DNA of 34,146 bases from Syntrophaceae bacterium UBA2280. Lineage in GTDB: Bacteria; Desulfobacterota; Syntrophia; Syntrophales; Smithellaceae. This document shows positions 1 to 7,340 of the stretch, piece by piece; positions within the stretch are counted from its first letter, which is position 1, and each line of letters opens with the position of its first letter. The DNA lies in assembly GCA_002347685.1 (NCBI GenBank), contig DDWS01000049.1:1-34146 (forward strand), read 5' to 3'. The notes under the pieces were generated by a model, which did not search any database, had not been told where the DNA came from, and was given only the letters and a program-made list of their open reading frames with translations. A program made the translations under genes and the position numbers.

Positions 1-205
1 GGGGGATTTTGGGTGGCCGCCGGGGTTCAGTTAAAGAAAATTACAATATGACCTGAAATTGTCAGATGTGACGGATACCATACCATCAATATAGCTGTCA
101 CGCTGTAAACGATCATTTGTAACTGCATCCGTAGCTGTCACCGTTTTGAAAATTCCGATGATTGGAGTCGTGATCGGCTCTAGCGACTAGCGACTTGATG
201 GGGGA
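1..205. other. Non-coding end of the accessory region with short repeats
   Basis: No gene is supported here. The first 24 bases resemble, in inverted orientation, a stretch near 26783-26806 (shared core GATTTTGGGTGGCC). TAGCTGTCAC occurs at 92-101 and 132-141 and again at 3353-3362. A short direct repeat, TAGCGAC twice, lies near 181-194, just downstream of the partition genes. These could be protein-binding repeats of the mobile element, but no function is shown. Confidence 0.4.
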
Positions 206-634
206 TTAAATTTTTTCAAATTGAAGTTGCATTACCTCCTGCACCCTTTTACGAATTCCATCAGCAGCCTTGTTTCGTGATAAACGGTTTCGGGAACTAA
301 TACCAATCTCAGAAGCCAAAGCGACAACATCTTCGTTCTTTAACTCACCAATTTTGTCTGCAAAAGCGCTATCACCGCCATTTTGAGTATAAGAAACTAA
401 ATCATTGAATATTGATTGAAGTTCTGCGGCATTTTTCGATGATACTATTTTTGCATTATATTTTTTTTCACGCGGTTGTTTATTTTTTGTAGGATATTTA
501 GGAAAGGCAGCCTTCAAGCGCCGTTCAATACGGTTAAGCGCAGCAGACGCTGCCTGTATATCTTTTCGAAGGAGACAGATTTCCTCTGCAACTCGATTCA
601 CTTCCTCTTGTGGTTCAATGAATTCATTATTCAT
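206..634 (-). CDS. Small protein downstream of ParA, possible partition partner
   Basis: A 142-residue protein whose ATG overlaps the end of the parA-like gene by 8 bases, so the two are probably translationally coupled. The N-terminal half (about residues 5-45) is rich in Glu, Arg and Leu and looks like a short coiled coil. The C-terminal half is basic (SRNRLSRNKAADGIRKRV) and could bind DNA. I do not recognise a named family. Small ParB-like centromere-binding proteins commonly sit directly downstream of ParA ATPases on plasmids and integrative elements, so a partition-partner role is inferred from position alone. An unrelated accessory protein is equally possible. Confidence 0.6.
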   Translation of the reverse strand: MNNEFIEPQEEVNRVAEEICLLRKDIQAASAALNRIERRLKAAFPKYPTKNKQPREKKYNAKIVSSKNAAELQSIFNDLVSYTQNGGDSAFADKIGELKNEDVVALASEIGISSRNRLSRNKAADGIRKRVQEVMQLQFEKI

Positions 635-1508
635 TTAAAAACTCCGTTATGCCCTTCCATAGATTTTTAAAGTCGTTAACAAATTCGGGTGGAACGCCCC
701 CTGTAGTAACAGCTCTCTTTATAGCTACTCTATCATAAATTGGCGTATCGAGACATTTAACTTTTAGGGCAGCTTTATCTGCTGCTTGTGCACATACACG
801 CTCTACTTGACTCCAATAAAATCTTGATTCCTTTGTCATGCCACCAGCATAGGGCTTGGCTTTATTCATGAACACGGCAATTTTGGGTATTGGAAAAGGC
901 TCAATGCGCAATCGCAAAGTATTTAGTATTAAAGGTACGCCTCTAACAGCATAAAAATCAGGGTTAACAGGTATCAATATCAAGTCACAGACTGAAAGCA
1001 CAGAATAAGAAAGAAGTGTAAACGATGGAGGACAATCAAAGAGGGCGTAGTGGTAATCAGGAACATTCCTTGACCATGTTACTTTCCCAAGAATATCTCG
1101 AATAAATCCTTGCATTTTTTCACGATCAATAACACCTAATTCAAGCCAGTACAGATCCTCGACGGATGGCACAAAATGATATCTATCTGTAATCTGATAA
1201 ACGAAATCATAGTTAATGCCGAAATCAAAGCCTGGCTTCCCGGTATATGCTTCGATAGCCTTGAATATTGTTTTTCCCCTCTGTTCAGAACGCTCAGACC
1301 AATCACTAAATTTACGGAATAAGCTTCCATCCTCATTTAACGTGATTGATTGTGTCAAAGACATCTGCGCATCTAAATCAAATAATAGTACGTTTGAATT
1401 TCCGTAGGTGGAGATTAGATCACCCAAGCACCATGTTACCGTAGTTTTCCCCACACCGCCTTTAAAGTTAATTGTTGCAATAGTTTTTGGTGGTCTTGTT
1501 TCATTCAT
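627..1508 (-). CDS. ParA/Soj-family partition ATPase
   Basis: A 293-residue P-loop ATPase of the ParA/MinD superfamily. The deviant Walker A motif KGGVGKTT lies near residues 16-23 and includes the signature first lysine. The Walker A' segment LLFDLDAQ is near residues 41-48 and a Walker B-like FDCPPSF is near 158-164. Members bind ATP, dimerise on DNA and segregate plasmids, integrated elements or protein cargo together with a small DNA-binding partner. There is no N-terminal helix-turn-helix, so this is the short, Soj-like form. It is AT-rich compared with the housekeeping genes further right and lies on the accessory side of the selC scar, so it probably belongs to an integrative element. 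A rho-independent terminator lies just upstream and isolates it from the next gene. Confidence 0.9.
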   Translation of the reverse strand: MNETRPPKTIATINFKGGVGKTTVTWCLGDLISTYGNSNVLLFDLDAQMSLTQSITLNEDGSLFRKFSDWSERSEQRGKTIFKAIEAYTGKPGFDFGINYDFVYQITDRYHFVPSVEDLYWLELGVIDREKMQGFIRDILGKVTWSRNVPDYHYALFDCPPSFTLLSYSVLSVCDLILIPVNPDFYAVRGVPLILNTLRLRIEPFPIPKIAVFMNKAKPYAGGMTKESRFYWSQVERVCAQAADKAALKVKCLDTPIYDRVAIKRAVTTGGVPPEFVNDFKNLWKGITEFLNE

Positions 1509-1524
1509 ATTTTTCTCCCCATTG

Positions 1525-1555
1525 AAAAAACCACCCGAAACGTAGGGATCGGGTG
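1525..1555 (-). terminator. Rho-independent terminator upstream of parA
   Basis: On the minus strand, CACCCGA and TCGGGTG form a 7-bp stem around a 10-base loop and are followed directly by a GG and a run of six T. This fits a terminator ending transcription of the gene that stops at 1574, ahead of the parA-like start at 1508. Confidence 0.75.
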
Positions 1556-1573
1556 TATTGCCTTTGCTAACTC

Positions 1574-2179
1574 TCAGATAGTCGATAAATCATAAAATAT
1601 GCGAATTTTCCCTTCCGGAATTGCAATGCCACTATGGTAAGTTTCTGGGAGATCAAAAAGTTGTGGCAGTGGACTTAGTTCACCATCTTCTGCCTGATTC
1701 TTATAAAATAAAAACATCAGACTAAAAAGCCCCGCTACGGAATTTAAGCAATTCTTCAGCGTACCCATTGCAAAGTGTTGATCTCTGTGATGCTTGACTT
1801 TGTTATAAGCAGTCCACCAGTCAGGCGTTGTCTGAGGACGACTCCAATTACTCCATGGCACGAACTCCAATCCAAAACGAGGCATTGTGACTTTAAAGCT
1901 CTCAATTGTTCTAAAATGTCTTGTTATCACATCTTGATACTTAATAATATTATCAGCGCTTGATTCAGGCTCGGCAATCTTACATATGGCCTTAGCAATA
2001 ACGTCAGCCTCTGATGCTGAGGCAAATAGAATTCTTGTGATCTCAATAGAATAACAATCGAAATTTGATGGAGAAAAATCAACATATTTCGACAAATTGA
2101 GTACGTCGGATTCAGTTGATAAGAAATAGTTCCAGTGCATAAGGGCATTGTTAACCGTAATCATCTTCCTGTTCCTCAT
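1574..2179 (-). CDS. Hypothetical protein, HEPN-like helical; possible integron-cassette ORF
   Basis: A 201-residue protein with no recognised name. The segment TAYNKVKHHRDQHFAMGTLK (about residues 124-143) resembles the helix of HEPN-like proteins that carries an R-x4-6-H-type motif; here R and H lie close together. The following helix (CLNSVAGLFSLMFLFYK) is hydrophobic. HEPN proteins are often ribonucleases or toxins, or helical partners of nucleotidyltransferases, but no nucleotidyltransferase neighbours it. The start lies a few bases downstream of an attC-like site, the usual layout of an integron gene cassette, and the gene has its own terminator. The HEPN assignment is a weak pattern match. 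Confidence 0.6.
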   Translation of the reverse strand: MRNRKMITVNNALMHWNYFLSTESDVLNLSKYVDFSPSNFDCYSIEITRILFASASEADVIAKAICKIAEPESSADNIIKYQDVITRHFRTIESFKVTMPRFGLEFVPWSNWSRPQTTPDWWTAYNKVKHHRDQHFAMGTLKNCLNSVAGLFSLMFLFYKNQAEDGELSPLPQLFDLPETYHSGIAIPEGKIRIFYDLSTI

Positions 2180-2183
2180 TTAC

Positions 2184-2243
2184 ACGCTAACGCTTAAATT
2201 CAGCGGGCGCGGTAAGCGTTCCACTGGAATATTTTGTTATTCA
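2184..2243 (-). other. attC-like integron recombination site
   Basis: A roughly 60-bp imperfect palindrome. On the plus strand it opens with CTAACGCTTAAATTCAGCGG and closes with CCACTGGAATATTTTGTTAT. The arms pair as TAAC/GTTA and AATTC-AG-GG/CC-CT-GGAATT, with one base unpaired on one side, like the extrahelical base of attC sites. The outer boxes resemble the attC core (consensus GTTRRRY/RYYYAAC), though one base departs from it. It sits between two minus-strand ORFs, as attC does between cassettes. No integron integrase is visible in the window. Confidence 0.5.
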
Positions 2244-2261
2244 TGCCTTTTATTGCCTTAC

Positions 2262-2493
2262 CTAATTAGAGCATTCGCCAAATGTTTTGCTATAAAATCC
2301 GGCACTACCGCATGAATAAACACATCGCGACCATGCCGTTCGATCTTTACCATAAACAAGACCCTTACATTTCTTTGGAGAATATTTGGACCAACAATTC
2401 AGATAGTCTATTCCATTTTCATCTTTGCACTCTTTTGCGAATTTCTCGATTGTTGCAAGGTATCAATACAATGACAATCTCAAATATCTTCAC
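2262..2493 (-). pseudogene. Broken small secreted cysteine-rich protein
   Basis: A GTG start at 2493 has a strong AGGAGGAA ribosome-binding site about 7 bases upstream and begins MKIFEIVIVLI, which looks like a signal-peptide core. That frame soon stops. A different minus frame from about 2462 to the stop at 2262 reads on as a plausible protein with segments such as KECKDENGIDYLNCW, KKCKG, RCVYSCG and GECSN, giving seven cysteines in about 65 residues. A single-base indel near 2460 would join the signal-like start to this cysteine-rich domain. It therefore looks like a recently frameshifted small exported protein. Its stop lies just before the attC-like site, as expected of an integron cassette. 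The function is unknown and a sequencing error could also explain the break. Confidence 0.45.
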
Positions 2494-2516
2494 ATTTCAG
2501 TTCCTCCTGAAAAAAA

Positions 2517-2606
2517 TTAACGGTTTTCAGTTACATCGTTCCAACCGGCTGAGAACTCTTTGTCTTGCTCACACTCAACTTCATAGTAGCGAGCTATGGC
2601 AAACAA
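2517..2606 (-). other. Possible short ORF tail upstream of the cysteine-rich ORF
   Basis: A minus-strand reading frame ending at 2517 gives a protein-like tail (YYEVECEQDKEFSAGWND) immediately before the AGGAGG site of the cysteine-rich ORF. A TTG could start it, but no ribosome-binding site stands out and the frame is closed by an upstream stop. It may be the remnant of another cassette gene. Nothing else is seen in 2610-2800. Confidence 0.2.
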
Positions 2607-2804
2607 TCAATATATCGTGTGTGTTCTTTCCGAAAAATCCTCAATTTTTATACTCTGATCGAGAAAGAAAGAAAAGTTAAAAAAATGCTTAAAAAATTAA
2701 CATTGAACAGCCGCATTTGGCTTTCCGGATAATAAAGACCAAATACGTAGCTGGCTCTAATGAGCAAACTTGGTTTTTGACTACATGTTTATTGATCAGA
2801 TAAA

Positions 2805-3191
2805 TTATTTTGTTGTCCAATATTCAGCGTCTGTCATCGCTTTTATAACTGCATTAACTTGACCCGTTGAAGCCTCATTGTTCTCGGCAAATTCAACCGC
2901 ATTTTTTTTAACTTTTCTGATTCCGTCCTTGTCTGTTTTTGATGGGAGTTTCCATTTATTCTTTTGACCACCTAAAAACTCAACCATTAAATAACCATCA
3001 TCTGTGACTCGCGCTGACATTCTTCTTCTGGCTCTATCAATAGGTTCTTTTTTATGAGAAATAACATCATTATTCACAACGACTGGACTAATGTTAAATA
3101 CTCTTCGGAGAACATCATCAGGTGTCTCCCCAAATTTACCTCGGTTTGCAATTTCTTTCCATACTCCTTCTGAAATTCTTATTGTTCTCAT
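2805..3191 (-). CDS. SeqA-N/ribbon-helix-helix-like plasmid regulator
   Basis: A 128-residue protein. The first 34 residues (MRTIRISEGVWKEIANRGKF, then GETPDDVLRRVF) resemble the N-terminal oligomerisation or ribbon-helix-helix segment of SeqA-like proteins (family pattern: a short beta strand, then GE(T/S)xxDxLRRxL). The middle is basic (RARRRMSARV) and the C-terminal half has a GGQKNKWKLPSKTDKDGIRK segment without a recognised domain. Such proteins are common on plasmids and integrative elements and often repress their own promoter. A perfect 15-base palindrome overlaps the start of its transcript, which supports autoregulation. The DNA target beyond that is unknown. Confidence 0.65.
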   Translation of the reverse strand: MRTIRISEGVWKEIANRGKFGETPDDVLRRVFNISPVVVNNDVISHKKEPIDRARRRMSARVTDDGYLMVEFLGGQKNKWKLPSKTDKDGIRKVKKNAVEFAENNEASTGQVNAVIKAMTDAEYWTTK

Positions 3192-3210
3192 TGATGTTCC
3201 CCTTTCTGTA

Positions 3211-3225
3211 TTAAAGTTACTTTAA
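3211..3225. promoter_or_regulatory. Palindromic operator TTAAAGTTACTTTAA
   Basis: A perfect inverted repeat (TTAAAGT-T-ACTTTAA) lies about 20 bases upstream of the regulator's ATG and touches its -10 box. Position and symmetry suggest an autorepression site for the SeqA-N/RHH-like protein. Confidence 0.6.
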
Positions 3226-3253
3226 CACTATCACAAGTAAAAAGTAATATCAA
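3225..3253 (-). promoter_or_regulatory. Sigma-70 type promoter of the SeqA-N-like gene
   Basis: On the minus strand, TTGATA (3253-3248) and TAGTGT (3230-3225) are separated by exactly 17 bases, about 35 bases before the ATG. The -10 end overlaps the palindromic operator. Confidence 0.6.
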
Positions 3254-3445
3254 GTAAATAGTTTTTGATTGATGTGGGGTAGGAACTTTTGGGAACAAAT
3301 TCTTTTCCGTGATGATCTGGCGAAAGAATAGTTAAATTCATTGTCACTTTTATAGCTGTCACCGTATAGCTTTGTTGTAGGGATTGAAATCAGATGCTGC
3401 TGTAGTAAAAATGATCGACACTGAATTAAATCTCCACTATGGAGC

Positions 3446-3515
3446 TGTGATAAAATTGTGATAGAAACACTGGAAAATCACAGAAACAGATGGAATAGAT
3501 GGAAATAGACGGAAT
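3446..3515. repeat. Short tandem repeats next to the selC scar, candidate integrase/excisionase sites
   Basis: TGTGATA occurs at 3446-3452 and 3457-3463, 11 bases apart. Three tandem units, AGATGGAAT, AGATGGAAAT and AGACGGAAT, fill 3488-3515. They lie within 150 bases of the tRNA fragment. Tyrosine integrases use such direct repeats as arm-binding sites near att ends; that role is inferred. Confidence 0.45.
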
Positions 3516-3590
3516 TACATTTATCTTATAATTCTGGTAATTTACGGGAAATCAGACCTTAGATCAAGGGGTTAAATTTTTCATTATTTT

Positions 3591-3658
3591 GGACTTCAAA
3601 TCCAGTGTGGGGCGCTAGAACCGTCCCAGGTGGGTTCGATTCCCATGCACTTCCGCCA
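3591..3658 (+). tRNA. selC: 3' fragment of selenocysteine tRNA (selC), att-site scar
   Basis: The sequence begins at the anticodon arm (GGACTTCAAATCC, UCA anticodon in a 7-base loop). It continues through a long variable arm in which GGGGCG pairs with CGTCCC, a T arm with GGTTCGATTCC, the 8-base 3' acceptor strand GCACTTCC, then G and an encoded CCA. This arrangement is diagnostic of tRNA-Sec. The 5' half (acceptor 5' strand and D arm) is absent; GGAAGTGC, which would pair with the acceptor, is not found upstream. The fragment cannot be a functional tRNA. It fits the duplicated 3' end left when an element integrates at selC. An intact selC would be expected beyond the left edge. Confidence 0.8.
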
Positions 3659-4200
3659 ATTCTTTCATAATATCAATTCTTGAAACCATTAAATGGCAAT
3701 CCCATGGCAAGAATATCATTTGTCAGGGGATTGTTTTATTCAAAGAATTGGAAGGAGAGGGATAAAATGGAGTTCATTCAGGCGGCAATTCCAAAAAACT
3801 GTATCATGGAGCCATGTGTAAAACAGATATTGCCAATGTCTTCATTAGTACAGAACAGGAAAGATTATTATTGAAAATGATGCGACTGCATACGGCCCCT
3901 CTCACTTGGAGAATTATCATCGACTAGAAATTTGGTTCTTCCGGTTGTGCGTACTTCTTCACATGATTGCCGATGATTTTTACGGCGACCCCGAGTATAC
4001 TTGGGATCATTACATACGGTCATAGCGTACTCACGAATATTAAAAAAAAGGACGTGACGAGTTCGTGTGCCTGATTTTCGGTTAAATTGTCCTTCTTTAC
4101 TTCTGAACAGACCCAAAGGTGGGTAGATATCCATTCCAACGAATGATGCAAAATACCTTCAGCAAGTTTCACCGCTCTGCATCCCATATCTTGTGGTCAA
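3659..4200. other. Gene-poor stretch right of the selC scar
   Basis: No convincing gene. Short open frames occur on both strands, but none has a recognisable family, sustained length or a good ribosome-binding site. One plus-strand segment around 3810-3905 reads somewhat like protein (DIANVFISTEQERLLLKMM) and may be a degraded coding remnant. Confidence 0.4.
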
Positions 4201-4207
4201 AATCTTC

Positions 4208-4236
4208 TTGACACACAAGAGAACGCTTCTTATAGT
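4208..4236 (+). promoter_or_regulatory. Near-consensus sigma-70 promoter for the UMF1-type transporter
   Basis: TTGACA at 4208-4213 and TATAGT at 4231-4236 are separated by 17 bases. Transcription would start near 4243, leaving a leader of about 90 bases before the ATG at 4332. The leader holds a small hairpin (TTCCACC and GGTGGAA at 4269-4288). Confidence 0.75.
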
Positions 4237-4331
4237 GCCCAAGCAAAAAGCAAGTTCTTACCCATCAATTCCACCGCCACAGGTGGAAATGCCCCGCATC
4301 GCAAATGTAACTTTCACAGGAAAGGACGGAT

Positions 4332-5666
4332 ATGAAGCAAATCCAGAGAGCGTCACGCAAGGAACTGTTCGGATGGGCCATGTTCGATTTTGCCAACTCA
4401 TCCTACACGACGGTCATCATCACGGTTGTTTTTTGCGTCATCTTCCCCAGAATTATTGTGGGTGACGGGCCCGAATTCCGTCTGGGCAATCTTCTGTGGA
4501 GCACCTCCCTGTCCATCAGTTACCTGCTGGTGCTTTTGTCCGCGCCTTTCTTCGGGGCGATTATGGATTACACTGGATCGAAAAAGAAATTCCTGCTGGC
4601 CAGTTGCCTGCTCACCGCACTGGCGACCGCAGCCCTGTACTTTGTTCATCCCGGATATATTTTTTTGGGCATGCTGCTGATCATTGTGTCCAATATCGGC
4701 TTTTCTTACAGTGAAGCTTTCATCTCCAGCTTTCTGCCCAGTCTGGGGCCGCCTGAAGATTTGGGAAAGATTTCCGGCTATGCCTGGGGGCTGGGCTACT
4801 TCGGCGGTCTGATGTCGACGGCGATCGTCATATTCGGCGTGGGAGCCGGCGTGTATACACTGGACAATTTCTCCAATCTGAGATGGGTCGGCCCTGTCAC
4901 CGGTCTTTTTTTCCTCGTCGCCGCGATTCCGACTTTTCTTTGGGTAAAGGAAAGGACAAGCCCCAGAGCTCTTCCACCCGGTGAAAATTATTTTTCAATC
5001 GGATTGCAGCGCCTGAGAAAGACATTTCGAGACGTTCGAGACTATAAAGATCTGATGGTTCTGCTGGCGTCCTTTTTTTTCGCCTACGCCGGCCTCTCCA
5101 TTGTAATCTCCTTTGCCTTTATCTACGGCGATCAGGTGATCCGATGGACCGGGACCACACAGATACTGATGTTCGTCATCACGCAGTTTACCGCGGCGGG
5201 CGGCGCGTTTCTTTTTGGTATTCTACAGGATAAATGGAAGGCCAAACAGACCTTCATCCTGACGCTCATTCTCTGGGTCGTCACCGTCAGCATGATTTAC
5301 GGGGTAAGCCCGATTACAACATTTCTCAATGACCTTGCCGGACTTTCCCTCAAAGAGGAACATGTTTTCCTGATTGTCGGATCGATCGCTGGCCTGGGGC
5401 TGGGATCCACCCAGTCGGCCTGCCGCGCGATGGTGGGGCTTTTCTCTCCGAACACGAAAGCCGGCGAATTCTTCGGCCTGTGGAGCTTCACCAGCCGGCT
5501 TTCGGCCATTGTCGGACTGATGGGTCTGGGACTGCTTCAGACGATTCTGGGTCTGCAAAAAGCGATTCTGATGTGTTCGGTATTCTTCTTCGCGGCGATT
5601 GTGGTCGTTCTTTTCGTGAACGAAGAACGGGGCAAGGCAGCCGCTCTCCGGCATGCAGGAGATTAG
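4332..5666 (+). CDS. MFS transporter, UMF1 (Atg22-like) family
   Basis: A 444-residue polytopic membrane protein with about 12 hydrophobic segments, the usual MFS size. The opening GWAMFDFANSSYTTVIITVV (about residues 14-33) is characteristic of the UMF1 family, related to vacuolar Atg22 effluxers and annotated as permeases of unknown substrate. A conserved DYTGSKKKFL loop follows TM2 (near residues 79-88), and LGLGSTQSACRAMVG lies in the C-terminal half. An AGGAAAGGA ribosome-binding site precedes the ATG. Transcribed alone from the promoter at 4208-4236, it is the first clear gene right of the selC scar. Substrate unknown; amino acids or small metabolites are typical guesses for the family. 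Confidence 0.88.
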   Translation: MKQIQRASRKELFGWAMFDFANSSYTTVIITVVFCVIFPRIIVGDGPEFRLGNLLWSTSLSISYLLVLLSAPFFGAIMDYTGSKKKFLLASCLLTALATAALYFVHPGYIFLGMLLIIVSNIGFSYSEAFISSFLPSLGPPEDLGKISGYAWGLGYFGGLMSTAIVIFGVGAGVYTLDNFSNLRWVGPVTGLFFLVAAIPTFLWVKERTSPRALPPGENYFSIGLQRLRKTFRDVRDYKDLMVLLASFFFAYAGLSIVISFAFIYGDQVIRWTGTTQILMFVITQFTAAGGAFLFGILQDKWKAKQTFILTLILWVVTVSMIYGVSPITTFLNDLAGLSLKEEHVFLIVGSIAGLGLGSTQSACRAMVGLFSPNTKAGEFFGLWSFTSRLSAIVGLMGLGLLQTILGLQKAILMCSVFFFAAIVVVLFVNEERGKAAALRHAGD

Positions 5667-5742
5667 ACCGACTAAGCTGCTCCGTCGGTTTGTGTCCGTC
5701 CTCTGAGGCGCACGAGAACAGGGCATTTTTTTCATGCCTCGT

Positions 5743-5937
5743 TCAGACTGGCCGGTAAAACATGCCGGACAGGTCTGAAAAGAGAACACCGGCCGATCCA
5801 CCTCCGAAGATAGGCTGGAGACGTTTGACCGGAAACCTTAAGGCTTTCTCCCGCCAAGCGGGAAGATGTAAAGAGGGACTTCCGTGCTTATTCGAAAACA
5901 AAACAGACAGCATCAGCAGCAATACAATCCATCTCAT
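5743..5937 (-). CDS. Possible small exported or membrane protein
   Basis: A 64-residue ORF starting MRWIVLLLMLSVLF, a good signal-anchor or signal-peptide core, with AGAGG about 8 bases before the ATG. It starts about 40 bases downstream of the LOG-family gene on the same strand, so co-transcription is possible. The rest (GGGSAGVLFSDLSGMFY) matches no family I know. Short length and lack of homology keep confidence low. Confidence 0.35.
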   Translation of the reverse strand: MRWIVLLLMLSVLFSNKHGSPSLHLPAWREKALRFPVKRLQPIFGGGSAGVLFSDLSGMFYRPV

Positions 5938-5975
5938 ATAAAACACCTCTGCTTTTCAGAAGATATTGGTCCCGC

Positions 5976-7007
5976 TTAAAAACTGTTGAGGACGTCAATC
6001 ATCTGACGAAGTCTTCCGTAATCCCGCCTGTTAAAGATAAAGGCGATGCGTGGATACTCAAGATCCGTTCCCTCTTCCAGCTCCTCCGGTGTCGGTTCGA
6101 TTCTTTCCATCGTGCCGGAACTGATGATGTCTTGGAAATCGGTTCCGAGTCCGTGAAGTGCGTGCGCGGAAGGCGCATAACGCAGACGGATGACGAGCAG
6201 ATCCCTAACGAATCGCATGGAGCGGTAATTTCTGTAAAAGCGGGTGATCCGCCGAACCGCTTCATCAGCGCTGTCCACCATTTCGAAGAGATAAAAATCG
6301 CTCTCCGAAATAAGCTTTTTCCTCAGCAGATGCTCCCGCGTGTGCTTATACCAGGTCTTCCAGTAGGTACCGCCAGGAACGTCCATAAAAACCAGCGGGA
6401 TGAGGCGGCTTTTCCCTGTCTGCATTAGCGTAATCGCTTCGTAACCTTCGTCGAGTGTCCCGAAACCACCGGGGAAAAGGACGATGGCATCGGAATGTCG
6501 CAGAAACGTCAGCTTGCGAGTAAAAAAATACTTAAAAGTGATGAGTTTTTCATCTTTTTGCATGACCGGATTGGAATCCTGTTCCCAGGGCAGGCGAATA
6601 TTGGCGCCAAAACTCCTTTCGCAACCGGCGCCTTCATGACCAGCCTGCATGATTCCCGGGCCGGCGCCCGTGATGACCATCCATCCCTCATCCGCGATTC
6701 GTCGGGCAAATTCAATCGCTTGTTTGTACTCCGGGTTGTCCGGCGTAGTGCGTGCCGACCCGAAAATCGTCACTTTACGGATGGCGGCATAAGGCGCGAA
6801 CAGTTTAAAGGCGTATCGCAGTTCACGCAGGGCGGTTTGAATAACGCGGACATCACCCCGCGATTCCACATCGGAAAGAATTTTCAGCGCGTTTTCAATA
6901 ATATCGGCAACAAGTGGAACGTTGCATCCACCGCCTTTTAAATCAATGAGGTCCTGAATTTTTCTTTTCAGTTCCAGTTCTTCCGGCGATCGGCTTTTCT
7001 TCCTCAT
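5976..7007 (-). CDS. LOG-family (TIGR00730-type) Rossmann-fold protein
   Basis: A 343-residue member of the LYSINE DECARBOXYLASE/LOG superfamily, whose characterised members are cytokinin riboside 5'-monophosphate phosphoribohydrolases (nucleotide hydrolases), not decarboxylases. The Rossmann segment VTIFGSART starts near residue 83, GAGPGIMQAGHEGA follows near 114, and the signature PGGFGTLDE lies near 179-187. The N-terminal 75 residues are helical and the C-terminal about 90 residues extend beyond the core, so this is a long form. The ATG has a GGCGGGAAAT ribosome-binding region. It stands apart from other enzymes, so its pathway cannot be inferred; nucleotide salvage or housecleaning is the family's usual role. 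Confidence 0.85.
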   Translation of the reverse strand: MRKKSRSPEELELKRKIQDLIDLKGGGCNVPLVADIIENALKILSDVESRGDVRVIQTALRELRYAFKLFAPYAAIRKVTIFGSARTTPDNPEYKQAIEFARRIADEGWMVITGAGPGIMQAGHEGAGCERSFGANIRLPWEQDSNPVMQKDEKLITFKYFFTRKLTFLRHSDAIVLFPGGFGTLDEGYEAITLMQTGKSRLIPLVFMDVPGGTYWKTWYKHTREHLLRKKLISESDFYLFEMVDSADEAVRRITRFYRNYRSMRFVRDLLVIRLRYAPSAHALHGLGTDFQDIISSGTMERIEPTPEELEEGTDLEYPRIAFIFNRRDYGRLRQMIDVLNSF

Positions 7008-7340
7008 ATTTCCCGCCTTATAGCATGAAGGGATCGGAATATTGATAACGCGTTCGGAGTATGTGACATAGACTCTGGTGAGTCAAGAAGCAAGTGGATC
7101 AAGCAGCACTTGCGCATCAAAAGTTTTTTCGGCACTTTGGAGAACGCGGTGAAAACAAAAATCATATCTCTCTATTTGAAAGGGTGTCCATGTTTCAGGT
7201 ACTTACTTCTATGACCCAGCTGAACTCATTCACGGATTGTTCCGGACAGTAGTGATTAGTAATAATGATATGTATTGGCTTCCCATGCACCAGCCAATTT
7301 TGTATTCTGGAAATCCAGTCTTTAAATTTGCTATACCATT
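7008..7340. other. Intergenic stretch with a possible coding remnant
   Basis: No confident gene. On the minus strand an open frame from about 7350 to a stop at 7195 reads WYSKFKDWISRIQNW, then HGKPIHIIITNHYCPEQ. It looks protein-like but has no start, no ribosome-binding site and no family I can name. It directly follows the stop of the dehydratase-type gene in another frame, so it may be a relic. Confidence 0.3.

Noticed and set aside
2282..2680. Plus-strand ORF of 132 residues
   Set aside because: It is antisense to the cysteine-rich remnant, has no ribosome-binding site, and its composition is unlike a real protein.
3868..4134. Minus-strand ORF of 88 residues right of the selC scar
   Set aside because: Very basic, low-complexity and no recognisable motif; no convincing start signal.
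4193..4465. Plus-strand ORF crossing the transporter start
   Set aside because: It overlaps the well-supported UMF1-type transporter gene and the promoter in another frame.
5223..5801. Minus-strand ORF of 192 residues
   Set aside because: It is a shadow of the transporter gene, with unnatural Arg/Gln/Pro-rich composition.
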